A DNA stretch of 64,000 nt from Devosia ginsengisoli (GTDB lineage Bacteria > Pseudomonadota > Alphaproteobacteria > Rhizobiales > Devosiaceae): contig NZ_CP042304.1 of NCBI RefSeq assembly GCF_007859655.1, forward strand, positions 3,164,501 through 3,228,500, in the 5' to 3' direction. Positions 1 to 7,986 of the stretch are shown here, in pieces; position 1 is the first letter of the stretch; every line of letters begins with the position of its first letter. The notes under the pieces are model-generated. The model was given only the letters and a program-made list of their open reading frames with translations. It did no database searches and was not told where the DNA came from. The position numbers were made by a program, and so were the translations under genes.

Positions 1-344
1 CCAACGAGGCGAGCCCGCTGGAAGACGGCGAGTGGATGGTGATCTTCACCCCCGTCGACGGCGAGCGCGTCGCCGTGGTCGAATCCAGCCCCGAATCTCC
101 CGAGACCTGGCCCGACCCGGCGCATTATCTCGACTGCACGGAACTTGATCCGCCAGAGCCCATGGTGCGCATCCTGGCCCAGCTCGAGATCATGCCGGAA
201 GGCGAAGTGCTGTTCGCCCTGCTGGCGCGCGAGCCCATCTTCCTTTTCCCCGAGCTCAAGTTGCGCGGCCATGCCTGGGTCGGCAATTTCGACGCGGCCG
301 GGGAGGCCTACCGGCTGATGGTCCGGGCCGGGGGGCAGAAATGA
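1..344 (+). CDS. DUF2249 domain protein, 5' end outside the window
   Basis: The reading frame is open from base 3, so the gene begins upstream of the window and the ATG at 36 is probably internal. The C-terminal half carries the DUF2249 pattern: LDCTELDPPEPMVRIL, then a Glu-Val-Leu-Phe strand, an REPIFLFPEL turn and a GHAW end. DUF2249 proteins are small, of unknown biochemistry, and are often found beside nitric oxide or denitrification genes, as here. The stop overlaps the start of the DUF59 gene (ATGA at 341-344), so the two are translationally coupled. No metal-binding or catalytic residues can be assigned. Confidence 0.75.
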   Translation, partial: NEASPLEDGEWMVIFTPVDGERVAVVESSPESPETWPDPAHYLDCTELDPPEPMVRILAQLEIMPEGEVLFALLAREPIFLFPELKLRGHAWVGNFDAAGEAYRLMVRAGGQK

Positions 345-670
345 GCGAAGACGCGGAGGAGGAGGACGATGCCCTGGTGGCGCAGATACGCGAAGCCCTG
401 CGGGCCGTCATCGACCCCGAACTGGGGCAGAATGTCGTCGATCTGGGCCTGATCTACGCGATCGAGGTCACCGATGGCTGTGTGGCCAGCATAGTCATGA
501 CCACGACGACCCGCGGCTGCCCAGCCACGAGCTTCCTGAAACAGGCCGTGCAGGACGTGGCCTGGGCCGTACCTGGCATCGAATTCGTCGACGTGGACCT
601 GACCTACGAGCCGCCTTGGTCACCCAGCTTCATCGCACCCGAGATCGCGGGCCTGCTCGGCGCCAGATAG
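341..670 (+). CDS. DUF59 / MIP18-type metal-sulfur cluster assembly protein
   Basis: This 109-residue protein is a single DUF59 domain. Its hallmark is IDPELGQNVVDLGLIY near residue 28, followed by the conserved TTRGCPATSF segment with the single Cys thought to act in Fe-S or metal-cluster handling (PaaD/SufT/MIP18 group). It is coupled to the DUF2249 gene by a 4-base overlap and ends directly against the convergent nnrS stop, with no gap. In this setting it may help mature or repair metal centres damaged by nitric oxide. That role is inferred from context only. Confidence 0.82.
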   Translation: MSEDAEEEDDALVAQIREALRAVIDPELGQNVVDLGLIYAIEVTDGCVASIVMTTTTRGCPATSFLKQAVQDVAWAVPGIEFVDVDLTYEPPWSPSFIAPEIAGLLGAR

Positions 671-1885
671 TCATTCCGGCCGGTCACGGCGCGTCCGCAC
701 CAGCACCGGGCCGTATTCGGCCACATAGAGCGTGAAGGCCACGATCCAGCACAGGCCGGTGGCCGAAAGCAGCTCGGTATAATAATCCGGCCAGACGCTC
801 GCCAGCGGGCGCAGCAGGGCGGCGAGGATCAGCGCGGCATAGCTCAGCGCGGTGATCCGCGAGGCTTCCAGCGGCAACCCGGTATGACCCCGCGTCGCCC
901 GGCTCATGATGGCCAGGGTCATGACGCCAATGGCGCCGACGGTAAAAACATGCAGGGCCGCAACCGGCTCGGCCCAGCCCAGTTGCGCGGCGGCGATGGC
1001 GAGGAAACCCAGCGGCACGAAGGCATAACCCAGATGCAGCACCAGGACGAGTTTTTCGTCCCAGCTCTGCCAGCCGCGCCAGCGCCACAGGCGCAGCAGA
1101 TGCAGAATGCCGGCTACGAGGCAGGCCGAAGCCGTCCAGATTGTGCCGGGCAGGGCGACCCAGAGCGCCAGGGCCGCCAGCCCCGTGAGCAAGGCCACGG
1201 TGTCGAAGCGGTTGTAGGGGGTGGGCAGGTCGATGACATGGCGCTTGACCAGCCAGTTCCGCGTAAAGCTGGGCACGACGCGCCCGCCCATGATGGAAAC
1301 CAGCATGACGAAAGCGCCGACCCCCAACCGATTGGCAAAGCCCGCATCGCCGCCCAGGGCAATGAGCAGGTGAAAGCCGATATTGGCAATGGCGAGGGCA
1401 AGGATGCCGCCGAGGATCTTGAGGTCCTTCCATTTACGGCCGGCAATGATTTCGCGGGCGCAGATGGCCAGCAGCAGTGGCAGGAAGGCGGCGTCGATCA
1501 GGATCGACGGGACGAGCCCCAGAACATCAGGCGCCAGCAGCACCAGCCGCCCCGCGCACCACACGGCGAAGAGCACGATGAGCGGGGTGCCCGAAACCGG
1601 CAGGCGCCCCGTCCAGTTGGGCACGGCGGTGAGCAGGAACCCTGCCAAGGCGGCCGAGCTATAGCCGAACAGCATTTCATGGGCGTGCCAATAAGGCCCG
1701 CCATAGCTGCCACCGATCTCCCAGCCCGCGGCCAGCGCTCCGATCCACAAGGCCATGGCGACAATCGCCCAGAGCCCGGCCGCCAGGAAAAAGGGGCGGA
1801 AGCCATAGGAGAAGATTACCGGCCCGCTGCGGGCGATACCGCGCGGCACGGGTATGCGCTTGGCGGCAGGGGAAATCTCGTTCAT
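671..1885 (-). CDS. nnrS: NnrS family haem/copper membrane protein
   Basis: This 404-residue polytopic inner-membrane protein has about twelve hydrophobic segments. It shows the NnrS signature near the N-terminus (FSYGFRPFFLAAGLW, then GPYWHAHEMLFGYSSAALAGF) with the conserved His pair that can ligate haem or copper. NnrS proteins are made under denitrifying conditions and protect against nitric oxide stress; their chemistry is not settled. The ATG at 1885 follows a GGAG-like ribosome site. A candidate Fnr-type box lies about 70 bp upstream (1948-1961), and the Crp/Fnr gene is the next one upstream on the same strand, so regulation by that protein is likely. Confidence 0.9.
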   Translation of the reverse strand: MNEISPAAKRIPVPRGIARSGPVIFSYGFRPFFLAAGLWAIVAMALWIGALAAGWEIGGSYGGPYWHAHEMLFGYSSAALAGFLLTAVPNWTGRLPVSGTPLIVLFAVWCAGRLVLLAPDVLGLVPSILIDAAFLPLLLAICAREIIAGRKWKDLKILGGILALAIANIGFHLLIALGGDAGFANRLGVGAFVMLVSIMGGRVVPSFTRNWLVKRHVIDLPTPYNRFDTVALLTGLAALALWVALPGTIWTASACLVAGILHLLRLWRWRGWQSWDEKLVLVLHLGYAFVPLGFLAIAAAQLGWAEPVAALHVFTVGAIGVMTLAIMSRATRGHTGLPLEASRITALSYAALILAALLRPLASVWPDYYTELLSATGLCWIVAFTLYVAEYGPVLVRTRRDRPE

Positions 1886-1947
1886 GGCGGCTCCGGCTGA
1901 ACAGGGTGGTTCAGCGGGCGCTTTATTCCGGGCTTTGGCCAGCGTCT

Positions 1948-1961
1948 TTGTTCTGGCGCAA
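1948..1961 (-). promoter_or_regulatory. Candidate Fnr/NnrR box upstream of nnrS
   Basis: TTGTTCTGGCGCAA fits the core TTG-N8-CAA of Fnr, FixK and NnrR sites. Its centre is 69.5 bp before the nnrS start codon, which suits an activator bound near -41. The half-sites are weaker than the nirK pair. No binding evidence is visible. Confidence 0.45.
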
Positions 1962-1972
1962 GGATGGGACGC

Positions 1973-2668
1973 CTAGCTCTCGCCCTCGGCCAGCGTGGCA
2001 AGACCGGCCGCGTCGCGCACCAGCAGCTTCTGCCGCCCGCCTTCCACCAGCCCCTTGGCCTCCCAGGCGCTGAGAATGCGCGAGACGGTGTGGAGCGTAG
2101 TGCCGGTCATTTCGGCAATGTCCTGCCGGGAGATGGGGAAGTCGATGCGGATGCCGTTGCCTTCCTTGCGGCCTGCCTGGTCGATCAGACGCAGCACGGC
2201 ATGGGCCACGCGGCGCTCGACTTCCTCCGTGGCCATTTCGCGGATACGGGTATGGGCCTCCTGCAGACGCTGGCCGATGGTCTGCATGGCGTTGACCGCC
2301 AGATGCGGGTTCTGCTCGACAAAGAGGCCCCACACTTCGGTGGGCCAGCACAAGACCAGGCTCTCAGCCGCGGCGGTGGGCGTGCCGGGATAATCGTCGC
2401 GCATCAGCGCTTTGGCAAAGCCGAAAATGTCGCCCGGATGGACCACGCGCACGATGATCTGCTGTCCGTCGGATGTGACCTGGGTCACCTTGAGCCGGCC
2501 ATGCAGCAAAAGGAAGAACTGGGTGGCCTTCTGCCCCTGCTCGAACACGGCCTCGCCTGTTAGCACACGGCGCAAGGTGGCGCGGGCCAGCATCCGGTCG
2601 AGTTCGGCATCACTGAGCTTCTCGAACATCGGCAAGGCGCGCACGAGGCTGCGGTCAATTGCTGCCAA
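1973..2668 (-). CDS. Crp/Fnr transcription regulator, NnrR-like
   Basis: The protein has an N-terminal cyclic-nucleotide-type beta barrel and a C-terminal Crp helix-turn-helix. The recognition helix (TGTTLHTVSRILSAW) has His-Thr-Val-Ser-Arg in place of the Glu-Thr-x-Ser-Arg of Fnr. This is the form usual in NnrR/Nnr nitric oxide regulators. The N-terminus lacks the Cys cluster of Fnr, so it does not sense oxygen by an Fe-S centre. A TTG at 2668 is preferred because AGGA lies just upstream and the domain begins there; a longer TTG start at 2734 is possible. It stands between nnrS and nirV-nirK and is the obvious local regulator of both. Confidence 0.85.
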   Translation of the reverse strand: MAAIDRSLVRALPMFEKLSDAELDRMLARATLRRVLTGEAVFEQGQKATQFFLLLHGRLKVTQVTSDGQQIIVRVVHPGDIFGFAKALMRDDYPGTPTAAAESLVLCWPTEVWGLFVEQNPHLAVNAMQTIGQRLQEAHTRIREMATEEVERRVAHAVLRLIDQAGRKEGNGIRIDFPISRQDIAEMTGTTLHTVSRILSAWEAKGLVEGGRQKLLVRDAAGLATLAEGES

Positions 2669-2744
2669 GATCGGAATCCTATCGTGTTGACGGCCTTGCC
2701 TTACACGATAGTCCGGGGCGCCGGTATTCGGCAATCGGCCGCAG

Positions 2745-3635
2745 TCAGCGACCGAAGAAGGCCAATAATGGTTCGTACCAGGCCTGCTGCCGCACCAGGC
2801 GGAAGCCGAGATTGTCCGGCGGAATGCCCACCGAGCAGCCCCCGCTCTTGGCGTCGCGGATGAAGAAGCTCATCGGCGTGCGATGCTGGCCGTCGAGCAC
2901 CTTGATGGTGCAGGCGGGCACCTCGCTCAGCAGGGCACCGGCCGCATCGACATGCACGCGGCGATGGCAGGTCTGCGTCCATTCCCACACATTGCCGCCC
3001 ATATCGGCAATGCCGTTTTCGTTGAGGCCGAAGCTACCCAGAGCCAGCGGTAGGCGACCGGCATCGCTTTCGCGGGCCGCTTCCTTCTCGTAATTGGCCA
3101 GCCAGCGTTCGGCAGGATTGGTATTGTCGTCATCGATGCCCAGCGCATCATCGGCAAAGCCCTTGCCGGCGGCGAAGGCCCATTGCCGGTCGGTGGGCAG
3201 GGCCCAGTCCTGGCCGGTTTCTGTCGAGAGCCACGCCGCGTAAGCCACCGCATCATTGTAGTTGACGCCGGTCACCGGCACATTGCCCACGCCGATATTG
3301 CGCGGCTCGGCCGGGGCGCAGGCGCCGTCGGCGACGCAGGCGGCATAATCGGCAGCGCTCACCTGATATTTCATGATGACCAGCGGCGCATCGAGCCTGG
3401 CGGTGACCATGGGGGCATCGACGGGATTGCCGTTGCGCAGAAAGTGCCCTTCGGCGCGATAGGTGAAATCCACCGGCGCCAGCGTCACGGTTTCCGGCCC
3501 ATTGGCATCAGGAGCCGGAATGAGGCCGGGCAGGTCGAGCTGGACGCCGATCAGCAGCGCGCCCGCAACCAGCAGGATGGCCGGCAGGGCGACCGAATTG
3601 CGCAATCTGTCGATGGGGTGTGCAAGGGCGGTCAT
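2745..3635 (-). CDS. nirV: NirV-like formylglycine-generating-enzyme (SUMF1) family protein
   Basis: This membrane-anchored protein has one N-terminal transmembrane helix (around ALPAILLVAGALLIGVQL) followed by a SUMF1/FGE-type domain. Recognisable blocks are VTGVNYNDAVAYAAWLS, LPTDRQWAFAAG, GNVWEWTQTC and a C-terminal NLGFRLVR. NirV genes follow nirK in many denitrifiers. The FGE fold suggests a role in making or maturing active nitrite reductase, but its reaction is unknown. The ATG at 3635 is chosen over an upstream one at 3680 because GGAG sits 8 bases before it. It lies 66 bases downstream of nirK in the same operon. Confidence 0.85.
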   Translation of the reverse strand: MTALAHPIDRLRNSVALPAILLVAGALLIGVQLDLPGLIPAPDANGPETVTLAPVDFTYRAEGHFLRNGNPVDAPMVTARLDAPLVIMKYQVSAADYAACVADGACAPAEPRNIGVGNVPVTGVNYNDAVAYAAWLSTETGQDWALPTDRQWAFAAGKGFADDALGIDDDNTNPAERWLANYEKEAARESDAGRLPLALGSFGLNENGIADMGGNVWEWTQTCHRRVHVDAAGALLSEVPACTIKVLDGQHRTPMSFFIRDAKSGGCSVGIPPDNLGFRLVRQQAWYEPLLAFFGR

Positions 3636-3701
3636 TTCAAAAATCTCCGCTCGGGAGAGGCATGGCGCACGTGGCGCCATGCCGTTTCGCGTCAGCCCGG
3701 A

Positions 3702-4832
3702 TCAGATCGGGCTGGGGGCCAGCACGCTGGTCATCAGGTCGTCATTCCACTCGCCGGTCACCTTGAAGTGGGCGGCGGCGCCCAGTTCGAAGGCCTCGAT
3801 CAGGTTGTGGTTGACATAGGCGTAGACGCCCGGCTGCAGGAACGTGTAGAGCGCCGCGCCCGCCGCACCGCCAGGCACGAACCAGGTTTCCTGGTCGACA
3901 TCGGGGGCGTTGTGGAACTTGCCGGTCTGCCAGACATAGTTGCCATGGCCGCCGATCAGGTGGGGCCGCGTATCGCGGTTGGCTTGCGAATGCAGGATCA
4001 GCACGCGTTCGCCCACGGCGGCCGTCATGGCATTCTCGCCGGTCAGCGCCCCTACCCTGCCGTTGAACACGACATGGCTCGGGATCAGCTTGCGCATCAC
4101 TTCGAGTGCATCGGCATAGCCGTCGCCGATGCTCTCATAGGCGATGTAATTGCCGTCTTCGTCCCGGGGCACATAGAAGTCCTGCTCGCCCACATAATAG
4201 ACCCGGTCATAGGCAAGTGCATTGCCCTTGCCGTCAGTCAGGCCCTCGCGCGGCAGCACCATCATCGCGCCGTTCATACCGGCGGTGACGTGCCAGGGCA
4301 CCATACCCTCGGGCGCGCAGTGGTAGACGAAGACGCCGGCCTTGGTGGCCTTGAAGCGCAGGATCGCCTTTTCGCCCGGGTTGACGATGGTCAGCCCCGC
4401 GCCACCCAGGGCGCCGGTGGCCGAGTGGAAGTCGATATTGTGCTGCATCATGTTGGTGGCGGGATTGATCAGCGTCAGCTCGACATAGTCGCCCTCATGC
4501 ACCACCATCAGCGGGCCAGGCACCGAGCCGTTGAAGGTCATGGCCCACAGCGTCGTGCCCTCATCGTCCACTTCATGCAGCTTTTCCTCGATCGTCATGG
4601 TGAACTCGACGATTTTGGGGCCGCCGGTCGCCACCTGCTCATGGGCATGGACGAAAGGCGGGGGCACCAGCTCGACCTTGACGCGCTCCAGCGTGCTCAG
4701 ATCGACGGCCGCGGCGGTAGCTGCGGCTTCCTGTGCGGCTGCTGGCAATATTGCCGACAATTGCACGGCTGCCCCAATAGCTGTGGCACCAGCAAGTAAC
4801 GCTCGGCGCGAAAGTCCCTGACGATTTGCCAT
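3702..4832 (-). CDS. nirK: Copper-containing nitrite reductase
   Basis: This enzyme reduces nitrite to nitric oxide in the periplasm. A Tat signal (LSRRALLAG, residues 7-15) precedes two cupredoxin domains. All copper ligands are visible: type 1 copper His131, Cys172, His181 and Met186; type 2 copper His136, His171 and a later His in LIGGHG; and the catalytic Asp134. Their spacing matches the classical NirK numbering exactly, with an offset of 36. At 376 residues it has the normal length. It is transcribed with nirV and diverges from pseudoazurin, its probable electron donor. A TTG-N8-CAA box is centred 83.5 bp before the start. Confidence 0.97.
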   Translation of the reverse strand: MANRQGLSRRALLAGATAIGAAVQLSAILPAAAQEAAATAAAVDLSTLERVKVELVPPPFVHAHEQVATGGPKIVEFTMTIEEKLHEVDDEGTTLWAMTFNGSVPGPLMVVHEGDYVELTLINPATNMMQHNIDFHSATGALGGAGLTIVNPGEKAILRFKATKAGVFVYHCAPEGMVPWHVTAGMNGAMMVLPREGLTDGKGNALAYDRVYYVGEQDFYVPRDEDGNYIAYESIGDGYADALEVMRKLIPSHVVFNGRVGALTGENAMTAAVGERVLILHSQANRDTRPHLIGGHGNYVWQTGKFHNAPDVDQETWFVPGGAAGAALYTFLQPGVYAYVNHNLIEAFELGAAAHFKVTGEWNDDLMTSVLAPSPI

Positions 4833-4908
4833 TTTATTATCCTGTTCTTGGGTGGAGCATTTTCTCTACCCGTATGATCATGGATATTGCATGGTTCGTC
4901 CATTTTCT

Positions 4909-4922
4909 TTGATCTAAAGCAA
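4909..4922 (-). promoter_or_regulatory. Candidate Fnr/FixK/NnrR box for nirK
   Basis: TTGATCTAAAGCAA matches TTGAT-N4-A(G/T)CAA with one half-site change. Its centre (4915.5) is 83.5 bp before the nirK ATG. This equals the distance of the second box from pseudoazurin, so each divergent gene appears to have its own site. Confidence 0.65.
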
Positions 4923-4963
4923 ATATTCGAACGAATTCAGGGCCAACGAAAATTCAAACAAGT

Positions 4964-4977
4964 TTGACATGCGTCAA
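4964..4977 (+). promoter_or_regulatory. Perfect TTGAC-N4-GTCAA box for pseudoazurin
   Basis: TTGACATGCGTCAA is a perfect inverted repeat of the Fnr/FixK/NnrR type (TTGA-N6-TCAA). Its centre at 4970.5 is 83.5 bp before the pseudoazurin ATG. Which of the two local Crp/Fnr proteins binds it cannot be told from sequence. Confidence 0.72.
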
Positions 4978-5053
4978 AGAAGCATTGCCCCGCCAGGCAT
5001 AGAGCAGGACCGAAACGGGCCCGCGAATGGACCCGCATTGAAGGAGATCCAAC

Positions 5054-5500
5054 ATGCGCAACGCCCTCACCCCGCTGGTCGCGGCAATCGCCTTTGCGGG
5101 CCTGGCCATCGCCCCCGCCTTCGCCGCCGATTACGAAGTCCACATGCTCAACAAGGGCGCTGCCGGCGCCATGGTGTTCGAGCCTGCCTATGTGCAGGTG
5201 CAGCCGGGCGACACGGTCACCTTCATCCCTACCGACAAGGGGCACAATGTCGAGACCATCAAGGAAATGCTCCCCGAGGGCGTCGAGACCTTCAAGAGCA
5301 AGATCAACGAGACCTACACGGTCACCTTCGACATTCCCGGCGTCTATGGCATCAAATGCACCCCGCATTTCGCCATGGGCATGGTCGGGATGATCTTCGT
5401 CGGTGACGAGAATGCCAATCTGGATGCCGTCAAGGCGGTGAAAGTGCCCAAGAAGGTGGGCGAACGCTTCGACGAAATCTACGCCGCACTGGGGCTCTGA
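5054..5500 (+). CDS. Pseudoazurin (blue copper protein)
   Basis: This 148-residue periplasmic electron carrier donates to NirK. The signal peptide ends AFA at residue 24. The mature cupredoxin has type 1 copper ligands His64, Cys102, His105 and Met110, which become 40, 78, 81 and 86 in mature numbering, the classical pseudoazurin positions. GGAG stands 8 bases before the ATG. A perfect TTGAC-N4-GTCAA box is centred 83.5 bp upstream, and a strong hairpin terminator follows 22 bases after the stop. The gene is therefore a single transcription unit opposed to nirK. Confidence 0.95.
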   Translation: MRNALTPLVAAIAFAGLAIAPAFAADYEVHMLNKGAAGAMVFEPAYVQVQPGDTVTFIPTDKGHNVETIKEMLPEGVETFKSKINETYTVTFDIPGVYGIKCTPHFAMGMVGMIFVGDENANLDAVKAVKVPKKVGERFDEIYAALGL

Positions 5501-5522
5501 GACCTCAACGCTCACGCCCCGT

Positions 5523-5551
5523 CCCCCGCAGGTGCACCTGCGGGGGTTTTT
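5523..5551 (+). terminator. Intrinsic terminator after pseudoazurin
   Basis: A 24-base perfect palindrome (5523-5546, arms starting CCCCCGCAGG) is followed directly by five T residues and TGTTT. This is one of the clearest terminators in the window. It separates pseudoazurin from the kinase gene. Confidence 0.93.
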
Positions 5552-5612
5552 GTTTGTGCCAGCCGCCCCGCCTCGCTACGATTCACCGACGATCCAGAGT
5601 GGCGAGCCCAAC

Positions 5613-7157
5613 GTGTCCGACCTAGAAGAACGCAATTCCTCCCTGCTTGGCCAAGCCCGCAAGTTGCAGGCCATGCTGGAATCGGCGGTCGACGCCATCA
5701 TTACCATCGACGGCTCGGCCACCATCACCACGGTCAATCCGGCCGCCGCGCGCCTGTTCGGCTACGAGCAGCACGAATTCCTGGGGCGCAACGTGCATTT
5801 CCTCATGCCCGAGCCCTATCACTCCGAGCATGACGGCTATATCCGCAATTACCGCACGACCGGCCGCCGCAAGATCATCGGCATCGGCCGCGAAGTGACC
5901 GGAAGGCGGCGCGACGGCACCTTGTTTCCCATGCATCTGGCCGTGAGCGAATTCGAAATGGATGGGCGGGTGCATTTCACCGGCATCATCCACGATCTCT
6001 CCGCCCACAAGGCCACCGAAATGGCCCTGCGCCAGGCGCAGAAAATGGAGGCCATGGGCCAGCTGACCGGCGGCATCGCCCATGACTTCAACAACCTGCT
6101 CACGGTCATCATCGGCAATCTCGAAATGCTCGAGGGCAAGCTCACCACGCCCCTGCAGCGCGAATTGACCACCGAGGCGCTGGAAGCGGCCGATCTGGGG
6201 GCCCGCCTCACCGCGCGGCTGCTCGCCTTTGCCCGACGCTCCCACCTCGAGCCGGAAAGCGTCAATCTCAACAATTTCGTGGTCGGCCTCACCGATATGC
6301 TGCACCGCACATTGGGGGCGACCATCTACCTCTCCAATGCGCTGACGCCCAATCTCTGGTCGGCGCGGGTCGATCCGTCTCAGGTGGAAAGCGCCATCGT
6401 CAATCTGGCCGTCAATGCACGCGACGCCATGCCCGAAGGCGGTCGCCTGCTGATCGAGACGGACAATGCCGCCATCGACGCCGACATGTCCGCCACGCTG
6501 GATGGCCTGCCACCGGGCGACTATGTCCGCCTCTCCGTATCCGATACCGGCGCAGGCATGCCCTTATCCGTGCGCGAACGCGCCTTCGAGCCCTTCTTCA
6601 CCACCAAGGAACAGGGCAAGGGCACTGGGCTGGGGCTGTCCATGATCTATGGCTTTGCCAAACAGTCAGGGGGCCTGGCCACGATAGAAAGCGTCGAAGC
6701 CAAGGGCACCACGGTTACCATCTATCTGCCGCGGCACCGCGTCGAACCGGTGCGCCTGCATGGCGCCGACGATCTCACCGCCATGCCGGGCGGCGGCCAG
6801 GTTATCCTGGCCGTCGAGGACGACGAGCGCGTGCGCAAGCTCACCGTCACCCGGCTCTCGCAACTGGGCTATACCGTACTTGCCGCCGCCAGTGGCACCG
6901 AAGCGCTGGAACTGCTGAAGAGCAAGGCGGTCGACCTGTTGTTTACCGATGTCGTGATGCCCGGCGGCATGTCCGGCTATGAGCTACGCCAGCAGGTCCG
7001 CGAGCTTTATCCGCACATGCCGGTGCTGTTGACGTCAGGCTATGCGGAGGAATTGGCGGGCAATCAGGTCAAGCCCGATGCCGACCTGCGGATATTGCGC
7101 AAGCCCTACCGCATGGCCGATCTGGCTTCGGCCATCGACGAGGCCCTCAAGGTGTGA
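5613..7157 (+). CDS. Hybrid FixL-like haem PAS histidine kinase
   Basis: Domains in order: a PAS domain (about residues 20-135), a HisKA dimerisation domain with phospho-acceptor His157 (GGIAHDFNNLL), an ATPase domain with N, G1 (GAGMP) and G2 (GKGTGLGLS) boxes, and a C-terminal receiver with phospho-accepting Asp446 (FTDVVMP). The PAS domain is of FixL type: LMPEP, then SEHDGY with His73 at the haem-ligating position, and IIGIGR with Arg93 at the oxygen-sensing position. It should therefore bind haem and sense oxygen. A GTG at 5613 is preferred because the upstream GTG at 5532 lies inside the terminator. The gene converges on the OmpR-type regulator with an 11-base overlap. Confidence 0.88.
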   Translation: MSDLEERNSSLLGQARKLQAMLESAVDAIITIDGSATITTVNPAAARLFGYEQHEFLGRNVHFLMPEPYHSEHDGYIRNYRTTGRRKIIGIGREVTGRRRDGTLFPMHLAVSEFEMDGRVHFTGIIHDLSAHKATEMALRQAQKMEAMGQLTGGIAHDFNNLLTVIIGNLEMLEGKLTTPLQRELTTEALEAADLGARLTARLLAFARRSHLEPESVNLNNFVVGLTDMLHRTLGATIYLSNALTPNLWSARVDPSQVESAIVNLAVNARDAMPEGGRLLIETDNAAIDADMSATLDGLPPGDYVRLSVSDTGAGMPLSVRERAFEPFFTTKEQGKGTGLGLSMIYGFAKQSGGLATIESVEAKGTTVTIYLPRHRVEPVRLHGADDLTAMPGGGQVILAVEDDERVRKLTVTRLSQLGYTVLAAASGTEALELLKSKAVDLLFTDVVMPGGMSGYELRQQVRELYPHMPVLLTSGYAEELAGNQVKPDADLRILRKPYRMADLASAIDEALKV

Positions 7158-7869
7158 GGTTTTTCGGAGTGAAGCTGTAGCCGGTTCCCCGCACCGTCTT
7201 GAGCAGGCGCGGCTGGTCGCTGTCGGCTTCGATGAGCTTGCGCAGCCGGGCAATCTGGTTGTCGATGCTGCGATCGTTCGGCGCCCAGTCATGCCCCTTG
7301 AGCAGGTCCATGATCTGGTCGCGGCTCAAGACGCGATGCGGATGTCGCGCAAACAGCACCAGCAGGTCGAATTCACCGCTGGTGATGCGGATTTCCGCCC
7401 CGTCGGGCCCGCTCAGCTCGCGCCGGTCCACATCGAGCGCGAAGCCGTCGAAACCAATCCGCGTGCCGGCTGATACCGCGGGCGCGCGCTCGCTGCGCGG
7501 CCCGGCCCGGCGCAGTACCGAGCGCACCCGCGCCAGCACTTCGCGCAGGTGAAAGGGCTTGGCGATATAGTCGTCAGCGCCGATTTCGAGCCCCACTATG
7601 CGGTCGATCATGTCGCCCTTGCCCGTGATCATGATGATGGGCAGGTCCCGGCTCTGCCGCACCGCGCGGGCAATGGTGAGCCCGTCCGTGCCACCCAGGT
7701 TGAGATCGAGCGTGATGAGATCGATATCCCCGGCCAGCGCGGCATTCACCCCGGCCTGGTCCGTGGCCTCGGATACCCGATAGCCCTCATCCTCGAAACA
7801 GCGCCGCAGCATGCGCCGCACCTGGTCATCGTCATCAACGACCAGAATGTGATGTTGCGCCTCCGCCAT
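7147..7869 (-). CDS. OmpR/PhoB-type response regulator, FxkR-like
   Basis: This 240-residue protein has an N-terminal receiver with an acidic pocket (VVDDDD) and phospho-acceptor Asp55 (LITLDLNL), then Lys in IAKPF. The C-terminal winged helix has the usual LTSGEFDLL-like and LLKGHDW-like blocks. It lies between a hybrid FixL and a FixK-type gene. In Rhizobium etli the same position is held by FxkR, an OmpR-family regulator that links hybrid FixL to fixK through a K-box of form GTTACA-N4-GTTACA (from memory of that work). An exact match to this K-box lies just upstream (7880-7895). The FxkR assignment is inferred from this combination. Confidence 0.85.
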   Translation of the reverse strand: MAEAQHHILVVDDDDQVRRMLRRCFEDEGYRVSEATDQAGVNAALAGDIDLITLDLNLGGTDGLTIARAVRQSRDLPIIMITGKGDMIDRIVGLEIGADDYIAKPFHLREVLARVRSVLRRAGPRSERAPAVSAGTRIGFDGFALDVDRRELSGPDGAEIRITSGEFDLLVLFARHPHRVLSRDQIMDLLKGHDWAPNDRSIDNQIARLRKLIEADSDQPRLLKTVRGTGYSFTPKNLTP

Positions 7870-7879
7870 CCGCCGTCCC

Positions 7880-7895
7880 GTTACAAAGCGTTACA
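7880..7895 (+). promoter_or_regulatory. K-box direct repeat (candidate FxkR site) upstream of fixK
   Basis: GTTACA-AAGC-GTTACA is a direct repeat with 10-base periodicity, the usual layout for OmpR-family sites. It matches the rhizobial K-box exactly. It ends 91 bp before the fixK-like start codon and 11 bp from the start of the response regulator, so it could drive fixK and repress or autoregulate the regulator. Confidence 0.72.
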
Positions 7896-7986
7896 ATTCA
7901 GTACGAAGCACCCGCACGGCGCTTACATGACCGGTGTCTATATGGCCACAACGACGACAGGACGTTGAGGGTCCGGGGCAGATATC

